From positions 1 through 64,000 of the IMG/VR virus record IMGVR_UViG_3300047311_000323: a stretch of DNA of 64,000 nucleotides; one strand, 5' to 3'. This stretch comes from a virus. The position numbers and the translations under genes were made by a program. Numbering within the stretch: position 1 is the first letter of the stretch; every line of letters begins with the position of its first letter. Below are positions 1 through 10,887 of the stretch, piece by piece. Under the pieces are notes generated by a model that saw nothing but the letters and a program-made list of their open reading frames with translations, was not told where the DNA came from and did not search any database.

Positions 1-3000
1 AGTCTTTCGATCTGTTCCTATATTGCCATTAGCAAAATAGTCTTTATCGGTTAAGTCTCCAACAATCTTAACTGTCATTACCTGAAGAATTGGTTGAGAT
101 ACAGATACAATAGATGTTCCTGAAGCCATTGATTCTTCTTGGATGGCATGCTGTGTATCAGTTTCTAATCTACCACCTGCGAAGTAATCAATTTTAGGGT
201 CGCCCGCTGCCAGGGTTACATTTAGAACTCTGGATGCTGGAGCAGAAATTTTAACCGCGACATTGCTTGTGCTAGTTACCGTTTCAGTTACCGCACCAAA
301 AGCATCAAAGTAATATCTGGTATTTGGATCGTTGGAAGTATCGAATAGTGGGCTCATCCAGAATTCAAGAGTTCCTTGCTTTCTTGTATCCAATATTCCA
401 TCGTTAGACATAATGATTGGCTCATCCAAAATTACCATACTCTCGCTGAAGTTATCATTGACAGTAAAGTCTGATTGGAAATGCTTGTGGTCATTGTTAG
501 TGCTAGAATAGAATCTAGCATCATTAGTGAACGGGAAGCTATCAAAATCAATCAACACTAATGTATTGGCATCAATCTTTGGTGGCTTCAAAGAGTTGAA
601 ATCTTTAGTTACAGAGTGTTTGTTGAGAGCAACCACTTCACCAATTCTAGTATCAGTTAACATGATTGAATAGATTGTTAGCTGATCGATGACAGCATTA
701 GCTTGGCTACTTCCTTGGAAGTCACTTCCAATATATAGTTTGGTGTTAAGTGCATCAAACTTTATTCTGGCATAAGTTGAATACTCTAGTTCGTAGAATC
801 CTTGGTCAAGGAAATACTGTTGACTTGGTAGGACGCTGGCCTCTAGAGTAAAATATCCGTTTTGCAAACCGCTACGGTATTGTGTAGTGTTCAATACCTG
901 ATAGATTGCATTAGCAAAATATGGTAATGGAACCGGGAACGACGCTGCGGTTGATTGTATAGTTAGTGAGTGCCTATCTGCTGATAAGCCGGTAATCAAA
1001 TAGAATCCCGCTACACTGGCTGGAGTATGGATAACTAGATAGTTATTGATATCCAATCCGCTGAATGTATTGTTTGGATCGGTAACTACATTATCAACAC
1101 CATTACCAGTCAAGGTATATCCGCCATTGATATGATAGCTGTATCTAATAACGGGGACAAAACCACTGGACTCGCTATGAGTGATTGGGTATTTCTCTTT
1201 CAATTCCAAAGCCAAAGCATTCTTGCTTGTATTGAGTGGCTTAACGTTTACCCAAACATAATTAGTGGAAATGAAAGTGTTGGTAAAATCTAGTGTACCG
1301 TAGTTAGTAAATGTAATTGTCTCATTGACAGTATTGCCTAACTCATTTACACCATTGATAGTTACTTGTACTGGTACGGAGAAATCAACATTGGTGCCAC
1401 TGATAGTAACTTGAATGGTTCTACCGATTTGAGCATTTGATGGCTTGGCGGTTGGCAAATAATTGGATACGAAAACGCCTGCCATTAGTGTAGAATTGGC
1501 CGGGCCAATAGCTACTGTTGGCGTAATGATTCTTGTTATGTTGGCTTCATCCAAATTGATTGGTGGCGGCAACTGGGTCTGTAAGACGTTCTCTACTTGA
1601 GAACTCCATACATAGTATTGCTTTTTAATGTCCTTGAAATTGAGACCTAGAGTTCTAATCAAAATCAAATCGTTTAGGAAAACATCATTTGAGATAGTTA
1701 AGATGTTATTGAAATTTGCATCCTGAGTAATATCATAAGCTGGATTAAGTGCTCTTACACCTGGGATTTCATTTTCAACATTTGAATAAACTTGGAATCC
1801 TGCACCAGATAATGTAAGTGGTGCTGGGTCGGTGATAGTAAGAGCATTTCCATTTACCTGAATTACACTGTATGTTAGGGCAAAGGATGAGTTATCTATT
1901 CTTAGCAAGAAGCCGGGCTTGACGCCTAATACGCCAAAGTCTGTTCCTGCAGATGTTACAACAGCAGAGCCGGCAACCGTATTTAGATCTGTGCCAGAAG
2001 TAAATGCATGAATGGTTGTAACTGCAATATTTGGAGCGATGTTAATCTCTGATGATACAGAGTAATCTGTCTGGTTGATAGAAAACTTACCACCAGTCAT
2101 GGTGATCTGCATTACATCACTTAGAACTAATGACTGACCATTGATTTGTGCAATGGTGTATCCAACTGGAGAGAACCCAGTTTCATTGATATGAATGGTA
2201 TCTCCAATAGAGATATTGAAATCACTAAAGTTGAGGCTAGAAGTAACTATTGTAGATCCGTCTGTTGTAACTAAATCATTAGAACCAACGATATCACGTG
2301 TAGCTAATCCAACTATTTCTTCTGGATTGACAGTTCTGAATTTCTCATGAAGATATGGCTGTAGCTTTTGTCCATACTTGATAATATTTGGAACTTCCAA
2401 ACCATCAATGAACAAATGCATTTCGTCACGGTTGTTTCTAGTATTCAGCTTCCAAGATGCTGCAACCATATGAGGAACGTTATTTCTCCAAGATGAAACG
2501 TCAGCACTGACAGAATACATCTTGTGATCTCTATCATAAACTCGGAAGTTCATGTATCCACTAACGTCTTTGAAAATAGAAAGTCTGTTTGAGTCTTTGG
2601 TCAATCCAAAATCTAAAATGAAGTGATCGACATCTGAGACAAAAGTAATGCCTTCATCAATTCCATAACCATCAAATGTTGGCCTGATGGTAAGACTGAC
2701 TTTGCTGGTACCAGTAAAGGTACTCATATTGGCCGGCTTGATTGGGCTAATAGGCTTTACGTCATAGAATTTACCAGTTGAAGAAATCTGGAACTGATAC
2801 GTATGATTATCAGGAGCTACATAACCATCAATGATCTCAACATACCAACGGAAGAAACTACCAGATACATCTTTATCATAGTAGATAAAGATACCATCTT
2901 TGTTCTTGTTTGGATGACCTGTAATGTTAGAACTCTTGCTTAGTGTAAAGCTATTTGCATCACTGAAGACTGGGTGATATTCTGAACCACCAACAAATAC

Positions 3001-6000
3001 TCTGTATGGGTCAATAGCATAACCATCTCTAGTAATAGTGAATGTTAAAGAGGCGTCGTTATCTATTCCATTCCACTGTGGTACAACCCAGCTTTCAAAT
3101 GTTCCCTCTTCTAGTCTTAGATTCGAATTGACAGGCAATGTAATAGTTTGATCTGGTTGGTCAACTAGAACGCCATTACCATAGTGAGCTGGTAGAAGCT
3201 GGAAGCTTCCAGTAGTATCTACACCAATAGGGAACAGTACGCTACTTCCTAGTGACCATATTTCAAATGCTGATTCGATAATTTCTGGTTCTACGTGAGT
3301 GATTATCTGACCAATGTTTTTAATAGCAGCAACCGTTGGACCTTGGATAAAAGAAGATAGGGCTGCTTGTAGAGCCTCACGGTATCTTTCTCTTTCTAGA
3401 CTCAAATCGAAAGTTGCTAGATCTGGAACATTAACTAACGTTCCAAAATTCTTTAGAAGCGCATCACGGAGAGCACCGACCTTGTAAGAAACATAGTAGT
3501 TGGTTCCAGTAGGTAGTGTTAAGTTTTTACGGAAGTCGATGACGTTATCACCATACTCATAGCTGACTAAGATTTCATCTGCTACATATGTATAGTCAAC
3601 AAAGAAGTCTCCCTTATTGTAATCAACAATGACTCTTTGTAGAGGAACAATGGTGAACGAGTATGTTACGTCACATAGATCACCAACTTGCGGAGCGCCA
3701 ATACCTGGTAGGACTAATTTTAATGGATTGCCTGGGACAATAGTACCAGAACCATTCCACAAAGATTGTGAGTCAGAAATTCTAGTTACACTGAATGTGT
3801 AAATGATTCCCGGTGAGAGATACGGGATATTCTCATTAAGAGTAATGAAATAGTTTGAACCGTCAAACTGAACGCTTTCAAATGACTGCTTGTTAATAGA
3901 TCCGACAGTGATGTTGAAGTTGCTACTAGTACTTACAACTCCAAAATTGATTGGGTTGCTACTGTTGGTTAGGTCATTAAACTCATAAACGCTTCTAACA
4001 AATTTGACAGCATTAGTTACTCCGGCAACGAATGTTGATTGAACAAAAGCACCAACTTGGTTCTGGAAAATTTGGTAAGGTGAAGACTCTACACCATTTA
4101 AGAATGCTTCGTCTGAGATATCTAGACCATCTGGAACAATTTCACCTTCACCGAATGAAGTATAAGAGAATTGCTTGTTCTTAGGGTTCAGAACACTGAT
4201 GCGATAGTAGATATCATCCACGCTAACAACATGTGGGAAATCTGGGACTATGCTGTTTTTCTTGTAGGTAACTGTACCAATATTGTCATCTTGTGTTGCA
4301 GAGACTGCGACATATACAACGCCATGCTGGTAGTCAACAATATACTCTCCAACCGAACTTAATCTATCTACATTGGTTGACGTATTGAATTCCTGATTAA
4401 ACCATATCTCTCTGACAAATATGTTGCCATTAGAGAATACTAAACTAGTGTTAAAGGAAGTTCCTAGACCATCTTGTGAAGAATTGACGACGGTATTATT
4501 TGCAAGAAAAATTGCGAACAATCTCAAATTGCTAGAATTGGCAGTGGTAGTATTGATGCCCAGAAGCTCATTAGTAACTGTGAAAAATGTGGAATTTTCA
4601 CCAGTCTCCTGAAGAACTCTTGGAGGGCTATTAAACCTAAAGTAAACTTGGTTATTGTTCCATCTATCTAATAGGTAGATTTCACCGGATGTCTCATTAA
4701 AAATCTGGAAGACATTAGTGATTGGCGAATTAAGAGTGGTTAATGAATTGAGAGCATTAAGTCTATTTCCAACTCTTTCATTAATAGATTCGATATGCGA
4801 ATCAGCAACATAATCTACGCCTGGGATTAGAACTTGTTCATAGTTGAATGAAATAATGCCTGGTTGGGTTACTAAGTTACCTAGTGGTAGAGCAACCAAC
4901 TCTAATAGGTCACTATCGTAAACATAGTCTATTTCTGGAGTGAATGTAAACTTGTAGTAGTATGTAGCTAATGGTGGTGAAGGGCCAGTACCATCATTAA
5001 GAGAGTCTGCGCCATATACATAGACTGTTCCAGTTGAGTAGTCTATCGAGTATACGCCTGGGAAAGAAGGTGGGGCGCTAAGACTAAATGGAATCTCAGT
5101 AATAAATGCCGGGTGAGGCATTCCAGTTCCAGAATTTGGATCGATAAAAACGACGCCACTAACCAATGGGGTATTGTTGCTAGCATCTGTGATTGGTGCG
5201 TGCTTCAATGCAAATATGTTGATGATAGGTGGGAGCACCTCTCTAACAGATTGTAGAGTCGCGAATGTATTTACAGTAGATGGATCAACTTGAATACCTA
5301 AACCTTTGTATTCGTATTCAACAACGATATGGAAGATTTGGTCTAGCGAAAATTTAGGATCACTTAGAATTACTTCATTGATTTTAACTTGGTTATTCTC
5401 AAGTAGCAAATAGCTAGAAGCAAAATCTTGGTCGAAAGTTGAATTGAGTAGCTGGTATCCTAGTCTGGATATTTCGTATTCAAAAACCGGGTCTGGAGTC
5501 AATAGTGTAAAAGTAATACTATTTACTCTGGTAACCGGATTATTACTTAGGTTGAAAGTTAGGGTATTGATATTGAATGTACCCAGACTATCATTCGAAG
5601 ATGGCTTAATGATCTCTGTAACCAATTGTCTTTGCAGAGTTACTGGATAAGAGGGGAAACTATCAAATACGAACGTAGTTGCAACTGGGGCTGCCGTTGG
5701 ACCAAAACCAACTCTAAATACATCATAGACCGCTTCTTCATATAGTCTTTCAAATGGAGTTTCGCTTTTGGTATGGATTTCATCAGCTACAGTAAAGGAT
5801 AGGTAATTCTCATTGCCGAGCTGTCTAATATCATAGAGTACTCTAGAAAAATTGACAGCAATAGACTGTATGTATTTGTTTACAACTGTGGTGGTATCGG
5901 TGGCGTTGTAAATATTGTTGCGGTAAAATGACTGCAGGTAGTCGTTAACTGGATTGTCTGGTGGAAGTGGTCCAGTAATGAGTAGCCTATTAGAGACCCC

Positions 6001-6288
6001 GTCCTCAGAAATTTTAGCATCCCCATTGAGAGACTCAAATGGGTGAAGTGTGGTAGACTGAAATTGTAGATAGTAGGCCGCGTATGGCGTTAGTGGCTGA
6101 CATGTAATAGACAGCACATTGCCGGTAATCGATACTTGCAGAACTTCTGAGTCGGGAACGTTATTGGTCTGTGAGAGGATAGAGACGTTTGCAGGCACTA
6201 GATCGCCAGTCAATGCTTCTGTAAAAGAAACATCGATACTGGTGCTGTTGTTTATAGCGTTATTAACTATCCTAAGAGTTGCTATCAT
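1..6288 (-). CDS. giant LamG-domain baseplate/tail protein, C-terminus beyond window
   Basis: An open frame runs from an ATG at 6288 to base 1 without a stop, giving at least 2096 residues. The start overlaps the stop of the upstream baseplate-J gene as ATGA, so the two are translationally coupled. Residues ~1-75 look like an Ig-like domain. From about residue 1045 there are concanavalin/LamG-type signatures: EEGTFESWVVPQWNG, then HLFIDGLEV near 1295, and LYIGSDFQG with IDQLTIYS near 1850-1875. A second LamG-like start, GTLEFWMSPLFD, lies near 1960. LamG domains usually bind glycans or pack as jelly rolls. Position next to the wedge genes suggests a baseplate-attached, perhaps receptor-contacting protein. 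The exact role is inferred. Confidence 0.8.
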   Translation of the reverse strand, partial: MIATLRIVNNAINNSTSIDVSFTEALTGDLVPANVSILSQTNNVPDSEVLQVSITGNVLSITCQPLTPYAAYYLQFQSTTLHPFESLNGDAKISEDGVSNRLLITGPLPPDNPVNDYLQSFYRNNIYNATDTTTVVNKYIQSIAVNFSRVLYDIRQLGNENYLSFTVADEIHTKSETPFERLYEEAVYDVFRVGFGPTAAPVATTFVFDSFPSYPVTLQRQLVTEIIKPSSNDSLGTFNINTLTFNLSNNPVTRVNSITFTLLTPDPVFEYEISRLGYQLLNSTFDQDFASSYLLLENNQVKINEVILSDPKFSLDQIFHIVVEYEYKGLGIQVDPSTVNTFATLQSVREVLPPIINIFALKHAPITDASNNTPLVSGVVFIDPNSGTGMPHPAFITEIPFSLSAPPSFPGVYSIDYSTGTVYVYGADSLNDGTGPSPPLATYYYKFTFTPEIDYVYDSDLLELVALPLGNLVTQPGIISFNYEQVLIPGVDYVADSHIESINERVGNRLNALNSLTTLNSPITNVFQIFNETSGEIYLLDRWNNNQVYFRFNSPPRVLQETGENSTFFTVTNELLGINTTTANSSNLRLFAIFLANNTVVNSSQDGLGTSFNTSLVFSNGNIFVREIWFNQEFNTSTNVDRLSSVGEYIVDYQHGVVYVAVSATQDDNIGTVTYKKNSIVPDFPHVVSVDDIYYRISVLNPKNKQFSYTSFGEGEIVPDGLDISDEAFLNGVESSPYQIFQNQVGAFVQSTFVAGVTNAVKFVRSVYEFNDLTNSSNPINFGVVSTSSNFNITVGSINKQSFESVQFDGSNYFITLNENIPYLSPGIIYTFSVTRISDSQSLWNGSGTIVPGNPLKLVLPGIGAPQVGDLCDVTYSFTIVPLQRVIVDYNKGDFFVDYTYVADEILVSYEYGDNVIDFRKNLTLPTGTNYYVSYKVGALRDALLKNFGTLVNVPDLATFDLSLERERYREALQAALSSFIQGPTVAAIKNIGQIITHVEPEIIESAFEIWSLGSSVLFPIGVDTTGSFQLLPAHYGNGVLVDQPDQTITLPVNSNLRLEEGTFESWVVPQWNGIDNDASLTFTITRDGYAIDPYRVFVGGSEYHPVFSDANSFTLSKSSNITGHPNKNKDGIFIYYDKDVSGSFFRWYVEIIDGYVAPDNHTYQFQISSTGKFYDVKPISPIKPANMSTFTGTSKVSLTIRPTFDGYGIDEGITFVSDVDHFILDFGLTKDSNRLSIFKDVSGYMNFRVYDRDHKMYSVSADVSSWRNNVPHMVAASWKLNTRNNRDEMHLFIDGLEVPNIIKYGQKLQPYLHEKFRTVNPEEIVGLATRDIVGSNDLVTTDGSTIVTSSLNFSDFNISIGDTIHINETGFSPVGYTIAQINGQSLVLSDVMQITMTGGKFSINQTDYSVSSEINIAPNIAVTTIHAFTSGTDLNTVAGSAVVTSAGTDFGVLGVKPGFLLRIDNSSFALTYSVIQVNGNALTITDPAPLTLSGAGFQVYSNVENEIPGVRALNPAYDITQDANFNNILTISNDVFLNDLILIRTLGLNFKDIKKQYYVWSSQVENVLQTQLPPPINLDEANITRIITPTVAIGPANSTLMAGVFVSNYLPTAKPSNAQIGRTIQVTISGTNVDFSVPVQVTINGVNELGNTVNETITFTNYGTLDFTNTFISTNYVWVNVKPLNTSKNALALELKEKYPITHSESSGFVPVIRYSYHINGGYTLTGNGVDNVVTDPNNTFSGLDINNYLVIHTPASVAGFYLITGLSADRHSLTIQSTAASFPVPLPYFANAIYQVLNTTQYRSGLQNGYFTLEASVLPSQQYFLDQGFYELEYSTYARIKFDALNTKLYIGSDFQGSSQANAVIDQLTIYSIMLTDTRIGEVVALNKHSVTKDFNSLKPPKIDANTLVLIDFDSFPFTNDARFYSSTNNDHKHFQSDFTVNDNFSESMVILDEPIIMSNDGILDTRKQGTLEFWMSPLFDTSNDPNTRYYFDAFGAVTETVTSTSNVAVKISAPASRVLNVTLAAGDPKIDYFAGGRLETDTQHAIQEESMASGTSIVSVSQPILQVMTVKIVGDLTDKDYFANGNIGTDRKT

Positions 6289-9200
6289 CTGGTTTCAGTG
6301 TTTATATTGATGCTGTTAGGCTGGAAATATTGATCTTCATTGGCGACTATGCTTAGTACTTGACCAGGAAGTCCAGTTACGTTGAAGAAAAGTATTCTAG
6401 CCCTATCTATACCCTGGACGCCCTGAGCTATATTGATTAATGTAATCTGGTCTATTGTTTGACCTAGCTGCGTGGTAGTCAAAGCTGCTACTAGTTGGTT
6501 ACGTAGATTCTGGAGAACCGTAGCAGAGGTGGTTAAGAAGTTCTGATTGACAACTACGTTCATAGTTAGGTCAATTAGAATCAACTTAGCAGATCTGGCT
6601 AGAACGTCCGCATTGATTGGACGGCTATTTTCTATTGTAAAGGTGGTATCTGATATCAACTTATTGTAGTTGTACTGTATCAGGATTCTTTCATTCTGCT
6701 TAGGGGCAAGATAGTTATAGAAGGATGTATATCTGGCACCAATACTTGGTCTGGTAAATGAAGTTGCACTAAACTTAGTAGCTTGAGAAGCCTGGAAACC
6801 GCTGTTTACATAGATTTGGTTAATCAAAGCGAATTTCTTATTTGTATATAACGAGCCAATTCTAGTATATGATAGATTTTCAGAGTCATTATCAACTGTG
6901 TAATAGAAAGTTACCCTAATCAAATCTCCTACAGTTGGTAGGTTATTGGTTGAGCCAGTTAATGTATTATTGGTTGTTGCTGGGAGAACAAAGTCCAGGT
7001 TCGGCAATAGCGGGTTGTAACGCATAGTGTCTGAGAAATACAGGTTAATAGCGATAGTAGTACCAACTACATCAAAAGTGGCCAATACGCTTGTAACAAT
7101 GTCACTTCCGGTGGAGAAGGTTTCTACCTTTTCGGCCTTGACAATCTTAGCAATTTTTATATTGGTCGGAATGCTGGCGGTGGAGCTGAGGCCCAAAGCT
7201 TTGCGCAAAGCTTCTTGTAAATTCTGCTGGAGGCCCGTGCTGGTCGCTGTGAAGATGACATCGCTAGCAAGGGTCATTGAGGTGCCGATAACGGACACTA
7301 CACCTACGTTGACAATCTGATCTACGATAGTTCCTACAATGCGAGTTGGAGCCTTTCGAAGATTTCCAAAGTTGAAGAACATAACATAAACCAAATCACC
7401 AACTGCCGCATTAACGGTTTTAGGAATGATTAGCCTGTTGTTAGCTTGGTCTATAGTACCAGTATAATTCCAAAGCTCTTGACCGTCTAGTACTCTAACT
7501 ACTGAAATCTGGTTAGCTGTAAGATGGTCTAGCGTATTGGTGATAGTGATGTTGTTAGTATTGACATTGTAGCCAATAATATCAAAGTAACCGTCATTAT
7601 TTGGGGCAATGGCGCCTGTAATTTTAATGCGCTTATTGGTTAGATCTGGCAGACTAGAAAAGTTAACTGACAAGCTGTTCAAATTGGCTTGGGTAGCGCT
7701 GATTGGTGTTATGTATCCGTCCAATACATTGAACAGTACAGTATCACTATTGTGCTCTACTACCTCAAAATTTAAACCGCTAGCCTGAGCTGTAAACTCA
7801 ATCAATGGGATAGTGAAGTTCTTGCTAATAGGATCTATTTCTAAATTATCAATACGTGTTCTAATGATTTGATTGCTGAAACTAAATGGCTGAAAGCGTC
7901 TGATATCATCGGCATAGTAAATAACCAATACACGATCGGCGGCAACAGGAACATTGAATCCAGTTAAAATAAGCTGGTAATTACCATCCACGCCCGTAAT
8001 AACTTGGCCTTCATGATCGGCATTCCATAGCTCTTTACCATCTGACAGTCTAACAACAGAAAGAACTTTATCGGCAAATAAGCTGTAATCAGATGCTGAC
8101 AAATCTAGTTCAACGAAAAATTGGTTGCTCAGATTAACTTGAACAATTTGATTTTCTCGTCTTGATACATTCACAACGCTGAAGTTGTTGAATCCACTAT
8201 TGTCAGATAGCGTATATCCATTTCCAGTACGGCTAGTTGGAAGAGAAATGATTGCTGAAGAGAACAAATCATTGACGTTGGCAATATACGTAACTCTTAG
8301 ACTTACTCTATCAGAAGACGATCCAACTAAGATAGATGGAATAGTAACTTGTGTTCCGTTGCTGCTGCCCTGTAAAGTTCCTGATTGGAAAATATTGGCA
8401 CTATTCATATAGACAGATACTCTGTCACCGATCTGAGCCGGGGTATCTGTTGGGAGTATGATGGTAGTTGTAAATACGATGTTGATACCAATAACTCCAG
8501 CTAAATTTGAGAAGGATCCATCGCCCTGTGCAGTCTTGTAAACTTCAGTGCCGTTATTCTTCCAGACGATAGAGTCCACCGATTCGGTAGCAATCTCCAA
8601 ATTGTTAACTACAACAGAAAGTCTGTTAACAAATGCTCCAGATTGAATTAGTTGGACGTAGCCATCTACTTGTAAATAGCTGTCTGTTGATACAATGGTA
8701 TCTACTGGGTGGGTTGTGGTTCCAATATAGAAGTTGTTGCCTGAGCTTAGGGCGAAATCGACCAACTCGGTTTTAATAGCGGATGGATATCCCCAGTCAA
8801 TGCTGTCGGTAACCGTTCTTGGATTTTGGGTGTTTAGCAATCCGTCAAAATCGGAGTACCTATCATAGTCTACTATCCAAGTATAGTCTACCTGTAAAAT
8901 ATCACTAGGTGAAGGTAGGGTGTTACCGGAAACCTTGATTCTTCCAGTATTATTGAATGGAGATGTGGCATCCAAATTTTGATTGGTAATTAGATATCTT
9001 TCACCGGTATTAGTATTGAAAACTCTAGTAACGTTGGTTGCTGGAGTGTGTAGCAATTGAATAATAGTACGGTCACTGGTAACCATACTGTTTTCATTTG
9101 TAACACCCAATTGCTGTTGAACGTCAGTTACTTGTTGTACTTCAGTGAACGTGGTTGGATCCTGGCCGTTGGCCTGGCCCTTGATTAAGTCTTCTTGGAA

Positions 9201-10379
9201 TGAAATCTGATTGTTCTTCCAAACAAACGTATCGAAACCAAATGGGCTACCACCATATACGCTAGTGTCTTTAACTAATAAGTAGTTACCAGAACCTCGA
9301 CCATATTGATCGATAGTGAATGGAATGAAGTTTGAACCGCTGATAGAGCCGGTCACTTGGGTTAGCGAGCTAACTGGTTGGGCTGGCAACTGACCGTTCT
9401 TGATATCCTTTACTCTCTTTTGAGAGATACTGAGGTTAGCATCAGCTACAATCTGTCCCAATACGAAATTGTTTTTGGAGCTGGTAGGATCGTTATTGTT
9501 ACTTTTATCCTGATAGATGAAGGTGTCAGTATTAGAAACATCATTAGTTCCCAGTACCACTACGTCTACCTTGCCTCCAGAACCCTCTGAGACAACCGTT
9601 AGAACGCCATTGATGGTTTCTGTTACCGTGCCATCACGAGTCATTAGCGGGTCGCCTGGCTCAATTACAACGGCATCCTGTACGCCAGTCACACTTAGGG
9701 CTGCGTTTAGGTACCCTAGCTGGGTTCCTACGCTGGAACCACTGAAGGTAGATAGAATACGGTTTCTAAAGGCCGCGTCCGTTTCTTGGTCAGTACCACC
9801 TGCAAAGCTAGCAACGTTAGTTACGTTACTGATGCCAGGAATACTGATTTTAGACAGGGTGTATTGGCCAATGTTACCAGATGAGCCTGGAGAAGATGCA
9901 ATTACTGTAACCTCAACCGCATATTGGTCTGTAATACCGGCAAAGGCTAACTGGGCCGAAAATTTGGTAGCCGTGGAGCGATAGAAATTGATATTGGATG
10001 GTACAATGGAGATACCAGTGGTAACACTAAATCCTAGACCGCCTGAAGTAAAGATTGAGGCGCCTTTGTTAACGTTGATAGTAGCATTCAAAGAAGAGAA
10101 TGTTAGAAGGGCCACTCCAGTAGATGGGGTGGACTGCTTTCTAATTAGTCCGAAGTTCTTTCCCAGTTTATCTAAGTCGGTACCAATAGACAATCTTAGT
10201 GATTGCTTATTGGAGACTCCCTGTAGCTCATCATAAAGAAGAGATAATTGGGATGATGGCCCCTCAATAAACAAATCTCTAGCCACTGTACCTGGTTTGG
10301 TATCCAAGTCTGGTTGAGCCGTTCTGAAAAAGTCTATCAGGTTGGCAATGATTTCATTGACTGACCTTATTGTGACCAT
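6285..10379 (-). CDS. baseplate J-like wedge protein (Mu gp47 / T4 gp6 type), expanded
   Basis: 1364 residues. The N-terminus has the family layout: a helical start (SVNEIIANLIDFF, then KPGTVARDLFIEGPSSQLSLLYDEL), and a core with SSPGSSGNIG and a GGTDQETDAAFRNRIL motif near residues 190-215, typical of baseplate J proteins. Normal family members are 300-650 aa. The extra ~900 residues look like repeated beta-sandwich modules, including two related segments ending in LSVVRLSDGKELW and ISVVRVLDGQELW. The protein should form the wedge ring around the hub that triggers sheath contraction. It lies between the gp25-like gene and the LamG giant, as wedge genes normally do. Ribosome site is TAAGGATA about 6 bases before ATG. 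Confidence 0.88.
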   Translation of the reverse strand: MVTIRSVNEIIANLIDFFRTAQPDLDTKPGTVARDLFIEGPSSQLSLLYDELQGVSNKQSLRLSIGTDLDKLGKNFGLIRKQSTPSTGVALLTFSSLNATINVNKGASIFTSGGLGFSVTTGISIVPSNINFYRSTATKFSAQLAFAGITDQYAVEVTVIASSPGSSGNIGQYTLSKISIPGISNVTNVASFAGGTDQETDAAFRNRILSTFSGSSVGTQLGYLNAALSVTGVQDAVVIEPGDPLMTRDGTVTETINGVLTVVSEGSGGKVDVVVLGTNDVSNTDTFIYQDKSNNNDPTSSKNNFVLGQIVADANLSISQKRVKDIKNGQLPAQPVSSLTQVTGSISGSNFIPFTIDQYGRGSGNYLLVKDTSVYGGSPFGFDTFVWKNNQISFQEDLIKGQANGQDPTTFTEVQQVTDVQQQLGVTNENSMVTSDRTIIQLLHTPATNVTRVFNTNTGERYLITNQNLDATSPFNNTGRIKVSGNTLPSPSDILQVDYTWIVDYDRYSDFDGLLNTQNPRTVTDSIDWGYPSAIKTELVDFALSSGNNFYIGTTTHPVDTIVSTDSYLQVDGYVQLIQSGAFVNRLSVVVNNLEIATESVDSIVWKNNGTEVYKTAQGDGSFSNLAGVIGINIVFTTTIILPTDTPAQIGDRVSVYMNSANIFQSGTLQGSSNGTQVTIPSILVGSSSDRVSLRVTYIANVNDLFSSAIISLPTSRTGNGYTLSDNSGFNNFSVVNVSRRENQIVQVNLSNQFFVELDLSASDYSLFADKVLSVVRLSDGKELWNADHEGQVITGVDGNYQLILTGFNVPVAADRVLVIYYADDIRRFQPFSFSNQIIRTRIDNLEIDPISKNFTIPLIEFTAQASGLNFEVVEHNSDTVLFNVLDGYITPISATQANLNSLSVNFSSLPDLTNKRIKITGAIAPNNDGYFDIIGYNVNTNNITITNTLDHLTANQISVVRVLDGQELWNYTGTIDQANNRLIIPKTVNAAVGDLVYVMFFNFGNLRKAPTRIVGTIVDQIVNVGVVSVIGTSMTLASDVIFTATSTGLQQNLQEALRKALGLSSTASIPTNIKIAKIVKAEKVETFSTGSDIVTSVLATFDVVGTTIAINLYFSDTMRYNPLLPNLDFVLPATTNNTLTGSTNNLPTVGDLIRVTFYYTVDNDSENLSYTRIGSLYTNKKFALINQIYVNSGFQASQATKFSATSFTRPSIGARYTSFYNYLAPKQNERILIQYNYNKLISDTTFTIENSRPINADVLARSAKLILIDLTMNVVVNQNFLTTSATVLQNLRNQLVAALTTTQLGQTIDQITLINIAQGVQGIDRARILFFNVTGLPGQVLSIVANEDQYFQPNSININTETR

Positions 10380-10388
10380 GAGCTATCC

Positions 10389-10820
10389 TTAGATGGTTGA
10401 AATGCTAAAAGCAGTAGTGATTGGTTTGAACCCTTTAGTCACACAACTTATTTTAACGTTGAAGAGTCTTGGATCAAATGCACTTCTCAATACAGATATA
10501 CCTGTTATTGCTGCAAGTTGTTCATCTGCGGTCATTTTTTGTTGAGATTTAACTTGTAGAGTTTGTAAATACTGTAAGTTGGTCAAGCAACTGTTTAATT
10601 GTGATTTGGCTATTTGTACTACTACGCTAGTCTGTTGAGGGTTTCCGATTACTGATCTCGACAAAAAAGAACCATATGACGGATGGATAGGGTTACCACC
10701 TACATCCGTCAGGCAAATCTTGAGAATGTCTTGGATAAGCTTTTCGCTATCCTCTACTTTTTGAAGGTCACCTTGGTTGACTACCAAGTCACCGTTAACG
10801 ATTTTTAGGTCAAAAGACAT
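10389..10820 (-). CDS. gp25-like baseplate wedge protein
   Basis: About 143 residues. The motif order FDLKIVNGDL, then EKLIQDILKICLTDVGGNP and HPSYGSFLSRSVIG, fits the gp25/W family that joins the wedge to the tube and starts sheath assembly. The ATG at 10820 is preferred because AAGGTGGAG sits 5-9 bases upstream. An in-frame TTG at 10856 would add 12 residues but has no clear ribosome site. It lies just before baseplate J, the usual gp25-J order. Family call is strong; the start choice is inference. Confidence 0.85.
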   Translation of the reverse strand: MSFDLKIVNGDLVVNQGDLQKVEDSEKLIQDILKICLTDVGGNPIHPSYGSFLSRSVIGNPQQTSVVVQIAKSQLNSCLTNLQYLQTLQVKSQQKMTADEQLAAITGISVLRSAFDPRLFNVKISCVTKGFKPITTAFSISTI

Positions 10821-10887
10821 GCCGGCTCCACCTTGTAATGCAAAATTATTAGGCAATCCAATGGATTAAAGGTTGGCTCGGGGCCCT

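Noticed and set aside
9517-9984. 155-aa plus-strand open frame inside the baseplate J gene
   Set aside because: Antisense shadow with no start signal and no recognisable motif.
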